A stretch of DNA of 13,467 nt. Origin: Cellvibrionales bacterium UBA1969 (GTDB lineage Bacteria > Pseudomonadota > Gammaproteobacteria > Pseudomonadales > UBA7434). Numbering within the stretch: the first letter of the stretch is position 1; each line of letters starts with the position of its first letter. Location: contig DDDX01000028.1 in assembly GCA_002339085.1 (NCBI GenBank), positions 766 through 14,232 of the forward strand. Reading direction: 5' to 3'. Positions 6,963 through 13,467 of the stretch are shown here, one piece after another. The notes beneath the pieces were generated by a model that was not told where the DNA came from, made no database searches, and saw only the letters and a list, made by a program, of their open reading frames with translations. The translations under genes were made by a program, and so were the position numbers.

Positions 6963-7991
6963 ATGACTGGCACAAACAGTTTATACCCCAAATTAGTCGC
7001 TGATTTAGGCGGCACTAATATTCGATTCGCTATTTGTCATGGCTTAAGTGATGGAAGTGGTGAGGAAATCATCCTTCATGATATCCAGCAATTTAGTCTT
7101 AGAGATTATCAAGGTCTTAAACACTTAATCACCTACTATCTGAGCCAATGTCAGGCAGTTGAGGGCATCGAGCAAGTTCAATCATGTTGTTTTGCGGTTG
7201 CAGGTCCAATGCTTAATGGCGTAGTTAAAATGACTAACTACAGCTGGGAAATATCGGCCACAAAACTCAATGGCATATTAAAAATCAAAAATGCGGCGAT
7301 CATTAACGACTTTGCAGCTATTGCCTACTCAGTACCATTTTTAACCTCTAAACAGTTATTAAGTATCGGTGGCGGCGAGTCTGATCCGCGTTCACCTATC
7401 TCAGTTTTTGGTCCAGGCACGGGCTTAGGCGCCGCCCTCCTCATTCCTAATACCGATCAAAATGGCTATCGAGTAATACCCACTGAAGGTGGACATGCGG
7501 CGCTTAGTGCAAGAAGCGAACTGGAGTTAGAGGCTTTTGATTACTGGCGCAATAAAGGCTGTCGTATTAATCGCGAGTTTTTTATTTGCGGCAATGGTAT
7601 TGAGCGTTTATTTGAGGCTATTGTTGCTAAACAAAGAGGCGTTGACTCGGTAGACGAGATGGATGTGTTATCAGCACCAGAAATACAGCAACGGGCTTGT
7701 GGCAACGGCGATAGCGAGTTAGATCAAAGTTGTCGAATGGCGCTCGATGCCTTTTGTACTTTGCTTGGTAGCGCAGCTGGTGATCAAGCACTTTGCACCG
7801 GCGCAAGAGGTGGATTAATTCTAGCAGGGGGTATTTTACCGAAATTAGTCGACTTCTTAGTCGCTAGCAACTTCAGGCGACGATTCGAATCAAAGGGCCC
7901 GATGTCAAATTACAACCAATCGATAAGCACTCAGTTAATTCTTGCAGAACAGCCGGGTCTCATTGGCGCAGCCGTCTATCAGTCCTCATAG
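6963..7991 (+). CDS. glk: Glucokinase (bacterial Glk family)
   Basis: Glk phosphorylates cytoplasmic glucose with ATP to glucose 6-phosphate, feeding Zwf. Its presence suits a non-PTS uptake route. The 342-residue protein has the glucokinase/ROK-fold landmarks: the phosphate loop LVADLGGTNIRFA (11-23), the catalytic-Asp motif IINDFAA with Asp116, FGPGTGLGAA (149-158), and PTEGGHA (173-179) with glucose-binding Glu175 and His178. It belongs to the E. coli Glk branch rather than the ROK branch, since the ROK zinc motif CxCGxxGC is absent. It is about 20 residues longer than E. coli Glk, with the extra length spread around loops. The ATG has TTAGGGA about 11 bases upstream. It is the last gene of the zwf operon, 71 bp after edd, and it converges on the symporter gene. 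Confidence 0.94.
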   Translation: MTGTNSLYPKLVADLGGTNIRFAICHGLSDGSGEEIILHDIQQFSLRDYQGLKHLITYYLSQCQAVEGIEQVQSCCFAVAGPMLNGVVKMTNYSWEISATKLNGILKIKNAAIINDFAAIAYSVPFLTSKQLLSIGGGESDPRSPISVFGPGTGLGAALLIPNTDQNGYRVIPTEGGHAALSARSELELEAFDYWRNKGCRINREFFICGNGIERLFEAIVAKQRGVDSVDEMDVLSAPEIQQRACGNGDSELDQSCRMALDAFCTLLGSAAGDQALCTGARGGLILAGGILPKLVDFLVASNFRRRFESKGPMSNYNQSISTQLILAEQPGLIGAAVYQSS

Positions 7992-8040
7992 CAATTCTCG
8001 AATAGCCTTCATAAGGGCATTTTAACTTTGCAACTAGATG

Positions 8041-8072
8041 ACTCCGCAGGCGCTTGAGAATGCCCGCAGAGT
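8041..8072 (-). terminator. Terminator-like hairpin between glk and the symporter gene
   Basis: Read on the minus strand, the 32 bases fold into an 11-bp stem (two G-U pairs) with a 10-base loop, about 20 bases after the symporter stop. The right arm on the plus strand is GCCCGCAGAGT. Stem stability is good, but no U-tract follows on either strand, so it is not a classical intrinsic terminator. On the plus strand the stem has mismatches where the minus-strand RNA has G-U pairs. A further long-range pair GGGCATT/AATGCCC (8015-8021, 8059-8065) competes with it. Confidence 0.45.
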
Positions 8073-8091
8073 GTTCTTACAAAAAAAATCA

Positions 8092-9321
8092 TTATGATTT
8101 TATTTTTGAGCCTTTCAAACCGTAATAAGCAATATAGGCATAACAAACTATCGCTAAGGCGAAGGCATTTTGAACGCCGTAGGTATCCGCTAAGAGCCCT
8201 TGCAATAAAGGTAATAAGGCGCCACCTACTATTGCTAAGCACAAAATGCCTGAACCCTGACTGGTATGAGCGCCAAGCCCTGCAACCCCTAAGCTAAAGA
8301 TTGTAGGGAACATGATTGAATTAAATAGACCCACTAACAAGATAGCCCACATAGCTAATACACCAGAGCTAAACACAGTAATAGAAACTAGTATCGATGC
8401 AGCAACCGCATTGAAGGCCAAGGCTTTGCCGGCAGCGATTTTCTGCATCGCAGCCGCACCAATGAAGCGACCCACCATGGCGCCAGCCCAGTAAAAAGAA
8501 ACGTACTTAGCCGCTTCCATCTCTTCAAGCCCGGCAATCGACTCTTCTCCTAGAAAGTTAATTAAGAAACTCCCAATAGAGACTTCAGCGCCGACATAAA
8601 CAAAGATAGCGACCGCACCTAAGACAAGGTGGCTATAATTCCAAGCAGAGCCTTCAATATCTGCAGATTCTGTTGTTTCTTCGTCTTCAATCTCTGGCAG
8701 TTTGAGCATCGCGAATATCACTGACATCAAGATTAGTGTGGCCGCTAAAACCAAATAAGGCATTTGAACCGAACTTGCATCAGTAATCGTAGACTCTACC
8801 GCAGAGGTGGCAGAGGTTAAAATTAATATACCGCCTAGCCAAGGGCCTACCGTTGTGCCAAGCGAGTTAAAAGCCTGTGTCAACGTGAGACGGCTACTTG
8901 CTGTAATTGGGTTGCCTAAGGCTGTTACGTAGGGGTTTGCAGCGACCTGTAAAATAGTAATCCCCGAAGCAAGAACGAAAAGCGCAGCTAAAAAGTAGTT
9001 GTATGATTCATAAGCCGCGGCAGGATAAAAACAGGCACAGCCGATGCCCGCAATAATAAGCCCCACCACAACACCTGATTTGTAGCCGATCCTTTTAATC
9101 AAGCTACCCGCAGGAAGTGAAACAACGAAATAGGCGAAGAAAAAACAAAACTGAATCATCATTGCTTCGGTATAGCTAAGATCAAAAACGGCCTTTAAAC
9201 GAGGTATAAGCACGTCATTGAGACTAGTGATTAAACCCCACATAAAAAAAAGTGAAGTGAGAGAAACTAGAGCAAAGCCATAGTTATCATTATTCGATTG
9301 AACTGAATGTGCATCCGACAT
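8092..9321 (-). CDS. FHS-family sugar/H+ symporter (GluP/NagP/FucP-like MFS)
   Basis: This is an inner-membrane MFS transporter of 409 residues with about 12 hydrophobic segments. Diagnostic features of the fucose-galactose-glucose:H+ symporter (FHS) branch are FFMWGLITSLNDVLIP (25-40), with an Asp at 36 matching the proton-coupling Asp46 of E. coli FucP. ITILQVAANPYVTALG (121-136) and LTQAFNSLGTTVGPWLGG (147-164) are also typical. FucP has Glu in LETAANP where this protein has Gln125 (LQVAANP), as in GluP-type glucose/galactose transporters; this argues against fucose. With glk and the ED genes adjacent, glucose or a related hexose is the likely substrate, but N-acetylglucosamine or a disaccharide cannot be excluded. 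A charged loop rich in Glu (EIEDEETTESADIEG) separates the two halves. It faces glk tail to tail and starts at an ATG with no strong ribosome site. Confidence 0.88.
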   Translation of the reverse strand: MSDAHSVQSNNDNYGFALVSLTSLFFMWGLITSLNDVLIPRLKAVFDLSYTEAMMIQFCFFFAYFVVSLPAGSLIKRIGYKSGVVVGLIIAGIGCACFYPAAAYESYNYFLAALFVLASGITILQVAANPYVTALGNPITASSRLTLTQAFNSLGTTVGPWLGGILILTSATSAVESTITDASSVQMPYLVLAATLILMSVIFAMLKLPEIEDEETTESADIEGSAWNYSHLVLGAVAIFVYVGAEVSIGSFLINFLGEESIAGLEEMEAAKYVSFYWAGAMVGRFIGAAAMQKIAAGKALAFNAVAASILVSITVFSSGVLAMWAILLVGLFNSIMFPTIFSLGVAGLGAHTSQGSGILCLAIVGGALLPLLQGLLADTYGVQNAFALAIVCYAYIAYYGLKGSKIKS

Positions 9322-9731
9322 AGTTAAATACTCGCTAACATTATTTTAAGTTATTGTTCATCAAGCCAAGGCATTTAGGCCATAATCAAAGGAAGTAACG
9401 GCTGATAACACTTGTAGCCTTCATTATGAGACATTTGATCTGGTGATTTTGGTCAAGAAAAAGTAAGTTTACCTCAGAAGTCATGAGCTATGCCAGCGCT
9501 GTCATCAGAAAAAATAACATCGCTGATTTCCTGCTATTCACTGGCAGGCCGTCACTCAGAAATGAAAGCGGTTGAACAGTTAAAATCAAGGCTACCCATA
9601 AAAAAGCGCCCTAGAAGCATGGTTGGTGGATTAGAAATGACAACAAAAGAGATGTCAGTTTTCCAGATAAGGTAATAGTTATTGAGTGTCTAAAAGAAGA
9701 TTTTTTATGACATCCTTATAATGGCGGCTAG

Positions 9732-9860
9732 CTTTTAAGCTATGGTCACAATCGAGGTGCAAAAAGAATTCGCCTTTTGTGTGACGTTGTACCTGCCGCA
9801 GCTTGGTTAATGGGCTCTGCTCTATTAGGTCTTGCTGGTATGAAACGCGCTCGTAAATAG
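9732..9860 (+). pseudogene. Relic 3' end of a PEP-CTERM/VPLPA-type secreted protein gene
   Basis: This plus-strand frame is open from a TAG at 9729-9731. From 9789 it reads VPAAAWLMGSALLGLAG followed by the basic end MKRARK and a TAG at 9858-9860. The order of a VP-A motif, a short hydrophobic helix with GSALLGLAG, and an Arg/Lys-rich terminus is the layout of gammaproteobacterial VPLPA/PEP-CTERM sorting signals, which exosortases recognise on exported proteins. Such tails normally end a secreted protein of several hundred residues, but here only about 18 unremarkable codons precede it. There is no start codon with a ribosome site and no signal peptide. A strong terminator begins 15 bases after the stop, as expected for a real gene end. 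It could be the remnant of a deletion, or a chance similarity; the combined tail and terminator favour the former. Confidence 0.45.
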
Positions 9861-9874
9861 GCGTTTCTTGTAAG

Positions 9875-9904
9875 AAAAAAACACGCTTCGGCGTGTTTTT
9901 TTTT
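9875..9904. terminator. Strong bidirectional intrinsic terminator
   Basis: Seven A residues (9875-9881) and CACGC (9882-9886) pair through a TTCG tetraloop with GCGTG (9891-9895) and nine T residues (9896-9904), giving a stem of up to 12 bp. It has a U-tract when read from either strand. On the plus strand it ends the relic at 9732-9860. On the minus strand it lies 77 bases after the SnoaL-like gene and probably terminates that transcript. Confidence 0.93.
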
Positions 9905-9980
9905 GCTTTAAATGTACTAACACATTGAGCTTTACCGTTGGCATCTAAAGCAGAGTTTATAATCAAATAGAAGAAAGCAC

Positions 9981-10442
9981 TTAACTAGCGTCTGCATCAA
10001 TTTTTTTCTTCGCGGCAATCCATCGACCAATCATTTTGCCCATATTTTCTGGGTTATAGGCATCTTCTTCGTAGCTGAACAGGCCATTGCCCGCGTAATG
10101 AAGGATCGTGATATTCGGCTCTTCATAAATCTGCCCGTCCCCAAGATCTTCCATGCGGTTCATGACCTCACAAAATATCCAGCCCTTTTCCACATCGATA
10201 CTGTACCAACTGATAGGAAAGGCCGTCATCGCGTTGACTGGCCATGGCGACATGGTGTCGGAAATCCATTTAAAGATATTTTCTCTGCCCCAGAACTTGC
10301 CATAATGATGCTCAAAATAAGTCGCATCTTCAGTGAAGCAATCTGCCCAATCACGCCAATCTTGCGTTTGTGCACCTTTGTACGCGGCGGCTTGAAAATC
10401 GTTGAATGCTGCTTGTATTTCTTCTTTGCTCCACTGCGCCAT
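9981..10442 (-). CDS. SnoaL-like / nuclear transport factor 2 fold protein
   Basis: The 153-residue soluble protein resembles the SnoaL/NTF2-like alpha+beta cone family. It has an N-terminal helix (EEIQAAFNDFQAAAYKGAQTQ) and then WADCFTEDATYFEHHYGKFWGRENIFKWI, the usual tract leading into the first strand. Aromatic-rich strands with NITILHYAGNGLFSYEEDAYNP follow. The family includes polyketide cyclases, delta5-3-ketosteroid isomerase, dehydratases and many uncharacterised small-ligand proteins, so no reaction can be named. The ATG has GAGG (complement of 10451-10454) eight bases upstream. It lies 60 bp after the fumarase gene on the same strand and may be co-transcribed with it, ending at the terminator at 9875-9904. 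No signal peptide is visible, so it is probably cytoplasmic. The family call rests on fold-type pattern recognition rather than on a strict motif. Confidence 0.8.
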   Translation of the reverse strand: MAQWSKEEIQAAFNDFQAAAYKGAQTQDWRDWADCFTEDATYFEHHYGKFWGRENIFKWISDTMSPWPVNAMTAFPISWYSIDVEKGWIFCEVMNRMEDLGDGQIYEEPNITILHYAGNGLFSYEEDAYNPENMGKMIGRWIAAKKKIDADAS

Positions 10443-10502
10443 GACTATCGCCTCAAATAATTAAATTTTGACTAGTCTAGCAAGCTTGATTCGAAGAAAA
10501 GA

Positions 10503-12023
10503 CTACGTGACGTTAATAATTGACTCCGCTATGCGCTGTTTCCAGATCGCAGGGCCGGTCTGATGAACCGATTCACCTAGACTGTCAACGGCAACCGTCA
10601 CAGGCATCTCTACAAGCTCAAACTCATAGATGGCTTCCATTCCTAGCTCAGGAAAACCGACCACTTCGGCCTTTTTGATGGCTTGTGCGACCAAATAAGC
10701 CGCACCACCCACCGCCATGAGATAAACGGATTGATGATCCTTGATCGCTTCAACGGCCAGAGGCCCTCTTTCAGCCTTACCAATCATACCGAGTAAGCCG
10801 GTTTGTTCGAGAATCTGACGGGTAAATTTGTCCATCCGCGTGGCAGTGGTTGGACCTGCAGGACCCACTGCTTCATCTCTCACAGGATCAACCGGACCGA
10901 CGTAATAAATAAAACGGCCGGCTAGATCGACAGGCAGTTTTTCACCCTTATTCAGCAGCTCGATCATTTTTTTATGGGCGGCATCTCGACCGGTTAGCAT
11001 TTTGCCACTAAGCAGTAATGTTTCACCGGGCGCCCACGTGGTGACCTCTTTAGGGGTTACTGTATTTAAATCAACGCGTCGCACAGCATCGCCCACTTCC
11101 CAAGTGATGTCTGGCCATTCACTTAAGGCGGGAGGCTCAAGTACGACAGGGCCTGAGCCATCCAGCACAAAATGCGCATGACGAGTAGCCGCACAGTTAG
11201 GAATCATGGCGATAGGTTTATTGGCTGCATGGGTGGGACAATCGACGACTTTAACATCGAGCACCGTCGTCAGCCCGCCGAGGCCTTGCGCGCCAATGCC
11301 TAATTGATTGACTTTTTCAAAAAGCTCTAGGCGCAACTCTTCGGCGCGATTACTTGCACCACGCGCTTGTAAATCATGAATATCAATCGAACCCATCAGC
11401 GATTCTTTGGCCATTATCATGGCTTTTTCAGCTGTGCCGCCTATACCGATTCCGAGCATTCCTGGCGGACACCAACCTGCACCCATGGTTGGCAACTGTT
11501 CTAACACCCAGTCGACGACTGAGTCAGAGGGATTTAGCATGGCGAATTTCGATTTCGCCTCAGAACCTCCCCCTTTTGCCGCGACCTGGATATCAACGGT
11601 ATTACCCGGTACCAGATCGAAGTGAATAACCGCGGGGGTATTGTCTTTGGTATTAGTACGCTGGCCATCAGGGTCGGCGAGAATCGATGCACGTAAAACG
11701 TTGTCGGGGAGCAAATAAGCCTGACGAACCCCTTGATTAATCATTGCCTCAACGCCCATCGTGGCACCGCCCCATTGAACATCCATACCCACTTTGACAA
11801 ACACAGTCACAATGCCCGTATCCTGACAAATAGGCCGATGGCCAGTCGCACACATACGAGAGTTAATCAGAATTTGTGCCATCGCGTCTTTGGCCGCGGT
11901 TGACTCTTCACGCTCATAGGCCTCGTTAACGGCCTTAATGAAATCGAGAGGATGGTAATAAGAGATATATTGCAGAGCATCAGCAACGCTATTAATGAGA
12001 TCATCTTGTTGAATAATCGTCAT
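10503..12023 (-). CDS. fumA: Fumarate hydratase, class I (iron-sulfur)
   Basis: This TCA-cycle enzyme reversibly hydrates fumarate to L-malate using an oxygen-labile [4Fe-4S] cluster. The 506-residue single chain fuses the alpha-type domain (about 1-285) and the beta-type domain (about 290-506). This is the length known from Pseudomonas-type fumarases and shorter than E. coli FumA (548). Cluster cysteines are expected at Cys66 (RPICQDTG), Cys185 (GWCPPGMLGIGIGG) and Cys277 (IPNCAATRHAH). Other family landmarks are KGGGSEAKSK (150-159), the catalytic domain stretch LLLSGKMLTGRDAAHKK and VGPAGPTTATRMD. Class I fumarases and tartrate dehydratases share these motifs; the fused form and context favour fumarase. 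The ATG has GAGG ten bases upstream. A TTGACG hexamer (complement of 12075-12080) in the 80-bp upstream gap could be a -35 box, but no good -10 follows. Confidence 0.94.
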   Translation of the reverse strand: MTIIQQDDLINSVADALQYISYYHPLDFIKAVNEAYEREESTAAKDAMAQILINSRMCATGHRPICQDTGIVTVFVKVGMDVQWGGATMGVEAMINQGVRQAYLLPDNVLRASILADPDGQRTNTKDNTPAVIHFDLVPGNTVDIQVAAKGGGSEAKSKFAMLNPSDSVVDWVLEQLPTMGAGWCPPGMLGIGIGGTAEKAMIMAKESLMGSIDIHDLQARGASNRAEELRLELFEKVNQLGIGAQGLGGLTTVLDVKVVDCPTHAANKPIAMIPNCAATRHAHFVLDGSGPVVLEPPALSEWPDITWEVGDAVRRVDLNTVTPKEVTTWAPGETLLLSGKMLTGRDAAHKKMIELLNKGEKLPVDLAGRFIYYVGPVDPVRDEAVGPAGPTTATRMDKFTRQILEQTGLLGMIGKAERGPLAVEAIKDHQSVYLMAVGGAAYLVAQAIKKAEVVGFPELGMEAIYEFELVEMPVTVAVDSLGESVHQTGPAIWKQRIAESIINVT

Positions 12024-12103
12024 GAGCGATTAACCTCGTAATCAAAAATGTTGTGGATAGCCGTGAGCTATTATCGTCAACTATTCTCTTCAGCTACTGC
12101 CGG

Positions 12104-12835
12104 TTACTGTAACTCAGGCACAGTATTAACCGGTTGCGATAAGGCATTTAACTGTCGATTCACTTGGCGGCGAAAACTGTTAATCGAATTGACCCACTCT
12201 TCGTTCGCGCCTATGCGCTTATCATGAGCCCTAAGCTGCTGTTCTAAGCTCTGGAGCAACTGATTCATTGCCGCCAACTGTTGACTCGCAGCCTGAAGAC
12301 TGTCCAAATTTTCAGTCAATTCTTCTAGTGAAGCCGAATAACCCATAATCTCACCATTCAGTGCGCTTAATTGTTGCTTTGAAAGCGCTTGCTGATCATT
12401 GAGCTTGGTGGTCCGAGTCGTTAGATTTTTAATGTTTACGCTATGCTCATCGAGCGTTATTTTACTTTTCTTCCAAACATTATCCCACAGCTTGCGGACC
12501 TCTCTATCGAGCTCTTTTAACTGCACTCTCACTGCCTCATCTGACTGGGTCATTTCATCACCGGCACTGGTCAAACGCGATTCTAGAGAAGACAATCGCA
12601 ACTCAGCGGCGGATACGCGCGCTTCTGCTAGTTGATTTTGGGTGAACAGGTAATAACAGCAAATAGACGCTGAAATCGCAATAATAAACACCAGCCATGT
12701 GAAACCAGGCTTAGATTGAACAAGGCTTGAACCCCTAGTCGAACGACGTCGCTGAATGACCTCATCGTGCGCGGGTTTCATGGTTGGCAGCGAGTTGAAT
12801 GAATCGTCTGTGTTGCGAGGGCTATTACTTGCCAT
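12104..12835 (-). CDS. Membrane-anchored coiled-coil protein, function unknown
   Basis: I do not recognise a named family. The 243-residue protein has a polar basic N-terminal tail (about 1-43, including RRRSTR), one hydrophobic segment at about 44-64 (FTWLVFIIAISASICCYYLF), and a long region from about 67 to 235. That region is rich in Leu, Gln, Glu, Ser and Ala with heptad-like spacing, for example LRLSSLESRLTSAG and LLQSLEQQLRAHDKRI, indicating coiled coil. The basic tail before the membrane segment predicts the N-terminus in the cytoplasm and the coiled coil in the periplasm (a type II anchor), as in some envelope or division-associated scaffolds; this is topology, not function. It ends 80 bp before fumarase on the same strand. 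The ATG at 12833-12835 has no strong ribosome site; another Met at residue 19 is possible but has none either. Confidence 0.8.
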   Translation of the reverse strand: MASNSPRNTDDSFNSLPTMKPAHDEVIQRRRSTRGSSLVQSKPGFTWLVFIIAISASICCYYLFTQNQLAEARVSAAELRLSSLESRLTSAGDEMTQSDEAVRVQLKELDREVRKLWDNVWKKSKITLDEHSVNIKNLTTRTTKLNDQQALSKQQLSALNGEIMGYSASLEELTENLDSLQAASQQLAAMNQLLQSLEQQLRAHDKRIGANEEWVNSINSFRRQVNRQLNALSQPVNTVPELQ

Positions 12836-12915
12836 TTTGGAAGGGGCACCTATTCAGAGCTATTGAAGTGTATTCAACGACTACCAACAATAATCCGACT
12901 TTGGCTTTAAATCAA

Positions 12916-12955
12916 GCACTTAACCGCAATTGAAAAACAATTAACGGTTAAGTGC
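12916..12955. terminator. Perfect 11-bp inverted repeat, probable terminator hairpin
   Basis: GCACTTAACCG (12916-12926) and CGGTTAAGTGC (12945-12955) are perfect inverse copies. Between them AATTG and CAATT (12928-12932, 12938-12942) pair again around AAAAA. The result is a nearly continuous 16-bp stem with a small internal bulge, located 30-70 bases after the minus-strand gene that ends at 12985. It has no T-tract on either strand, so it may act as a Rho-assisted or RNA-stabilising hairpin, or as an operator upstream of the coiled-coil gene. Confidence 0.55.
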
Positions 12956-12984
12956 AATTAGCTGACATGGCTTACGGTTAATAG

Positions 12985-13467
12985 TTAGATATAAGCGAGC
13001 AACAGATACAACACGGCGGTTAAACCGAGGCTAGAATGAATAACACCTTTAACCGTCGTAATAGGTCCAAGCTTACCAAAGATAGCGTTCAATTCTAGTA
13101 ATAAGATAATAGCGATTGCCGCCATAAAACCAGTGCTGCAACCTTCAGCCATCGGCCCCATTAGCATATAGTCTGGATTGCCAACCACTAAATTATGCGA
13201 ACCCAACATACCAAAAGCCATTGGTGCTGACAGTAAGGTATTGGTCCGTGAGGCTAACAACGCTTTTGCACCTGCTAAAGCTGCGTCTCCCTCTTGCATA
13301 CCTAGTGCTATTTTCTGATTTGGCCAGATAATTAACCAAACATTAAGAAACATGAAAGTCGCCATTAAGGCACTGATAGCAATGTAGGTATTCAGACCGT
13401 CTTTACCGTGCAAAGAACCCAGTAATAAAACGCCTGTGGCAAAAGTTGCCATGGCCGCCCATCTGAA
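12985..13467 (-). CDS. PuuD-like / urate oxidase N-domain membrane protein, C-terminal part
   Basis: The frame is open to the window edge, beginning FRWAAMATF on the minus strand, so the N-terminus is missing and 160 residues are visible. At least four hydrophobic segments occur: around MATFATGVLLLGSLHG; around ISALMATFMFLNVWLIIWP; around GFMAAIAIILLLELNAIFG; and the C-terminal GLTAVLYLLLAY. The segment LIIWPNQKIALGM, followed after a loop by ALLASRTNTLLSAPMAFGML, resembles the Urate_ox_N/PuuD family of integral membrane proteins as I remember it. Some members carry a cytochrome c domain and are annotated as urate hydroxylases. No CxxCH haem motif is present in the visible part. No other purine gene is in view, so a role in urate oxidation is unproven. 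An internal Met at 13450-13452 exists, but the residues before it look equally protein-like, so the start is outside. Confidence 0.6.
   Translation of the reverse strand, partial: FRWAAMATFATGVLLLGSLHGKDGLNTYIAISALMATFMFLNVWLIIWPNQKIALGMQEGDAALAGAKALLASRTNTLLSAPMAFGMLGSHNLVVGNPDYMLMGPMAEGCSTGFMAAIAIILLLELNAIFGKLGPITTVKGVIHSSLGLTAVLYLLLAYI

Larger units (their letters stand above)
9322..9980. other. Gene-poor stretch between the symporter and SnoaL genes
   Basis: No convincing intact gene lies in these 659 bases. The first part must hold the symporter promoter (read leftwards), although no clean -10/-35 pair stands out. A 61-codon plus-strand frame at 9490-9675 starts at ATG but has no good ribosome site and no family I recognise. 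Further right are a 6+2+6 dyad TAGCTT-TT-AAGCTA (9729-9742), a relic of a PEP-CTERM-like tail ending at 9860, and a strong terminator. The layout suggests a lost gene of which only the 3' end and terminator remain. Confidence 0.6.

Noticed and set aside
9679..9966. 95-codon minus-strand frame reading through the gap downstream of the SnoaL-like gene
   Set aside because: It contains the bidirectional terminator (9875-9904) in its middle and lies antisense to the sorting-tail relic; there is no ribosome site and no family resemblance.
10098..10460. 120-codon plus-strand frame opposite the SnoaL-like gene
   Set aside because: It is the reverse-strand shadow of a gene with a ribosome site and family pattern; its own translation has none.
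11354..11629. Two plus-strand frames of 91 and 72 codons inside the fumarase gene
   Set aside because: They are antisense to the conserved Cys185 region of fumarase and overlap each other; no ribosome sites.
1..13467. CRISPR arrays, tRNA or rRNA genes, insertion sequences and phage genes
   Set aside because: I looked for spaced direct repeats, cloverleaf-like ends, transposase motifs and terminal inverted repeats and saw none.

Overview
The window looks like a chromosomal segment of a marine-type gammaproteobacterium, probably from a metagenome assembly. The evidence is a gammaproteobacterial PykA-type pyruvate kinase, a complete Entner-Doudoroff (ED) gene set with a HexR-like operator, a Pseudomonas-length class I fumarase and moderate GC (about 45% by eye). 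The first ~335 bases do not fit. They hold part of a very AT-rich UDP-glucose 6-dehydrogenase gene that stops matching its family exactly where the pyruvate kinase gene ends, so the left edge is probably a chimeric join.

Layout. (1) 1-363: ugd fragment (+). (2) 325-2514: pykA and eda on the minus strand, with eda upstream. (3) 2515-2819: divergent control region with a perfect GTAAT-TCT-ATTAC palindrome that overlaps the -35 element of a predicted zwf promoter. (4) 2820-7991: zwf-pgl-edd-glk on the plus strand, tightly packed. (5) 8092-9321: a sugar/H+ symporter of the FHS branch of the major facilitator superfamily (MFS), minus strand, converging on glk. (6) 9322-9980: a gene-poor stretch with the relic of a PEP-CTERM/VPLPA-type sorting tail and a textbook bidirectional terminator. 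(7) 9981-12835: on the minus strand, a membrane-anchored coiled-coil protein, class I fumarase and a SnoaL/NTF2-fold protein. (8) 12985-13467: the C-terminal part of a PuuD-like (urate oxidase N-domain) membrane protein, followed by a strong inverted repeat.

How the genes fit together. The symporter would bring in glucose or a related sugar and glk phosphorylates it. Zwf, Pgl and Edd convert glucose 6-phosphate to 2-keto-3-deoxy-6-phosphogluconate (KDPG), Eda splits that to pyruvate and glyceraldehyde 3-phosphate, and PykA completes the lower branch. This is a near-complete ED route from uptake to pyruvate; the lower-glycolysis steps between glyceraldehyde 3-phosphate and PEP are not in the window. 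hexR itself is also absent.

I did not find a clearly new biological system. The observations most worth checking are the left-edge chimera, the HexR-like operator placed to control both arms, the orphan sorting-tail relic, the small tandem duplication across the edd stop codon, and the inverted repeat with a TTAACCG heptamer cluster near the right edge.
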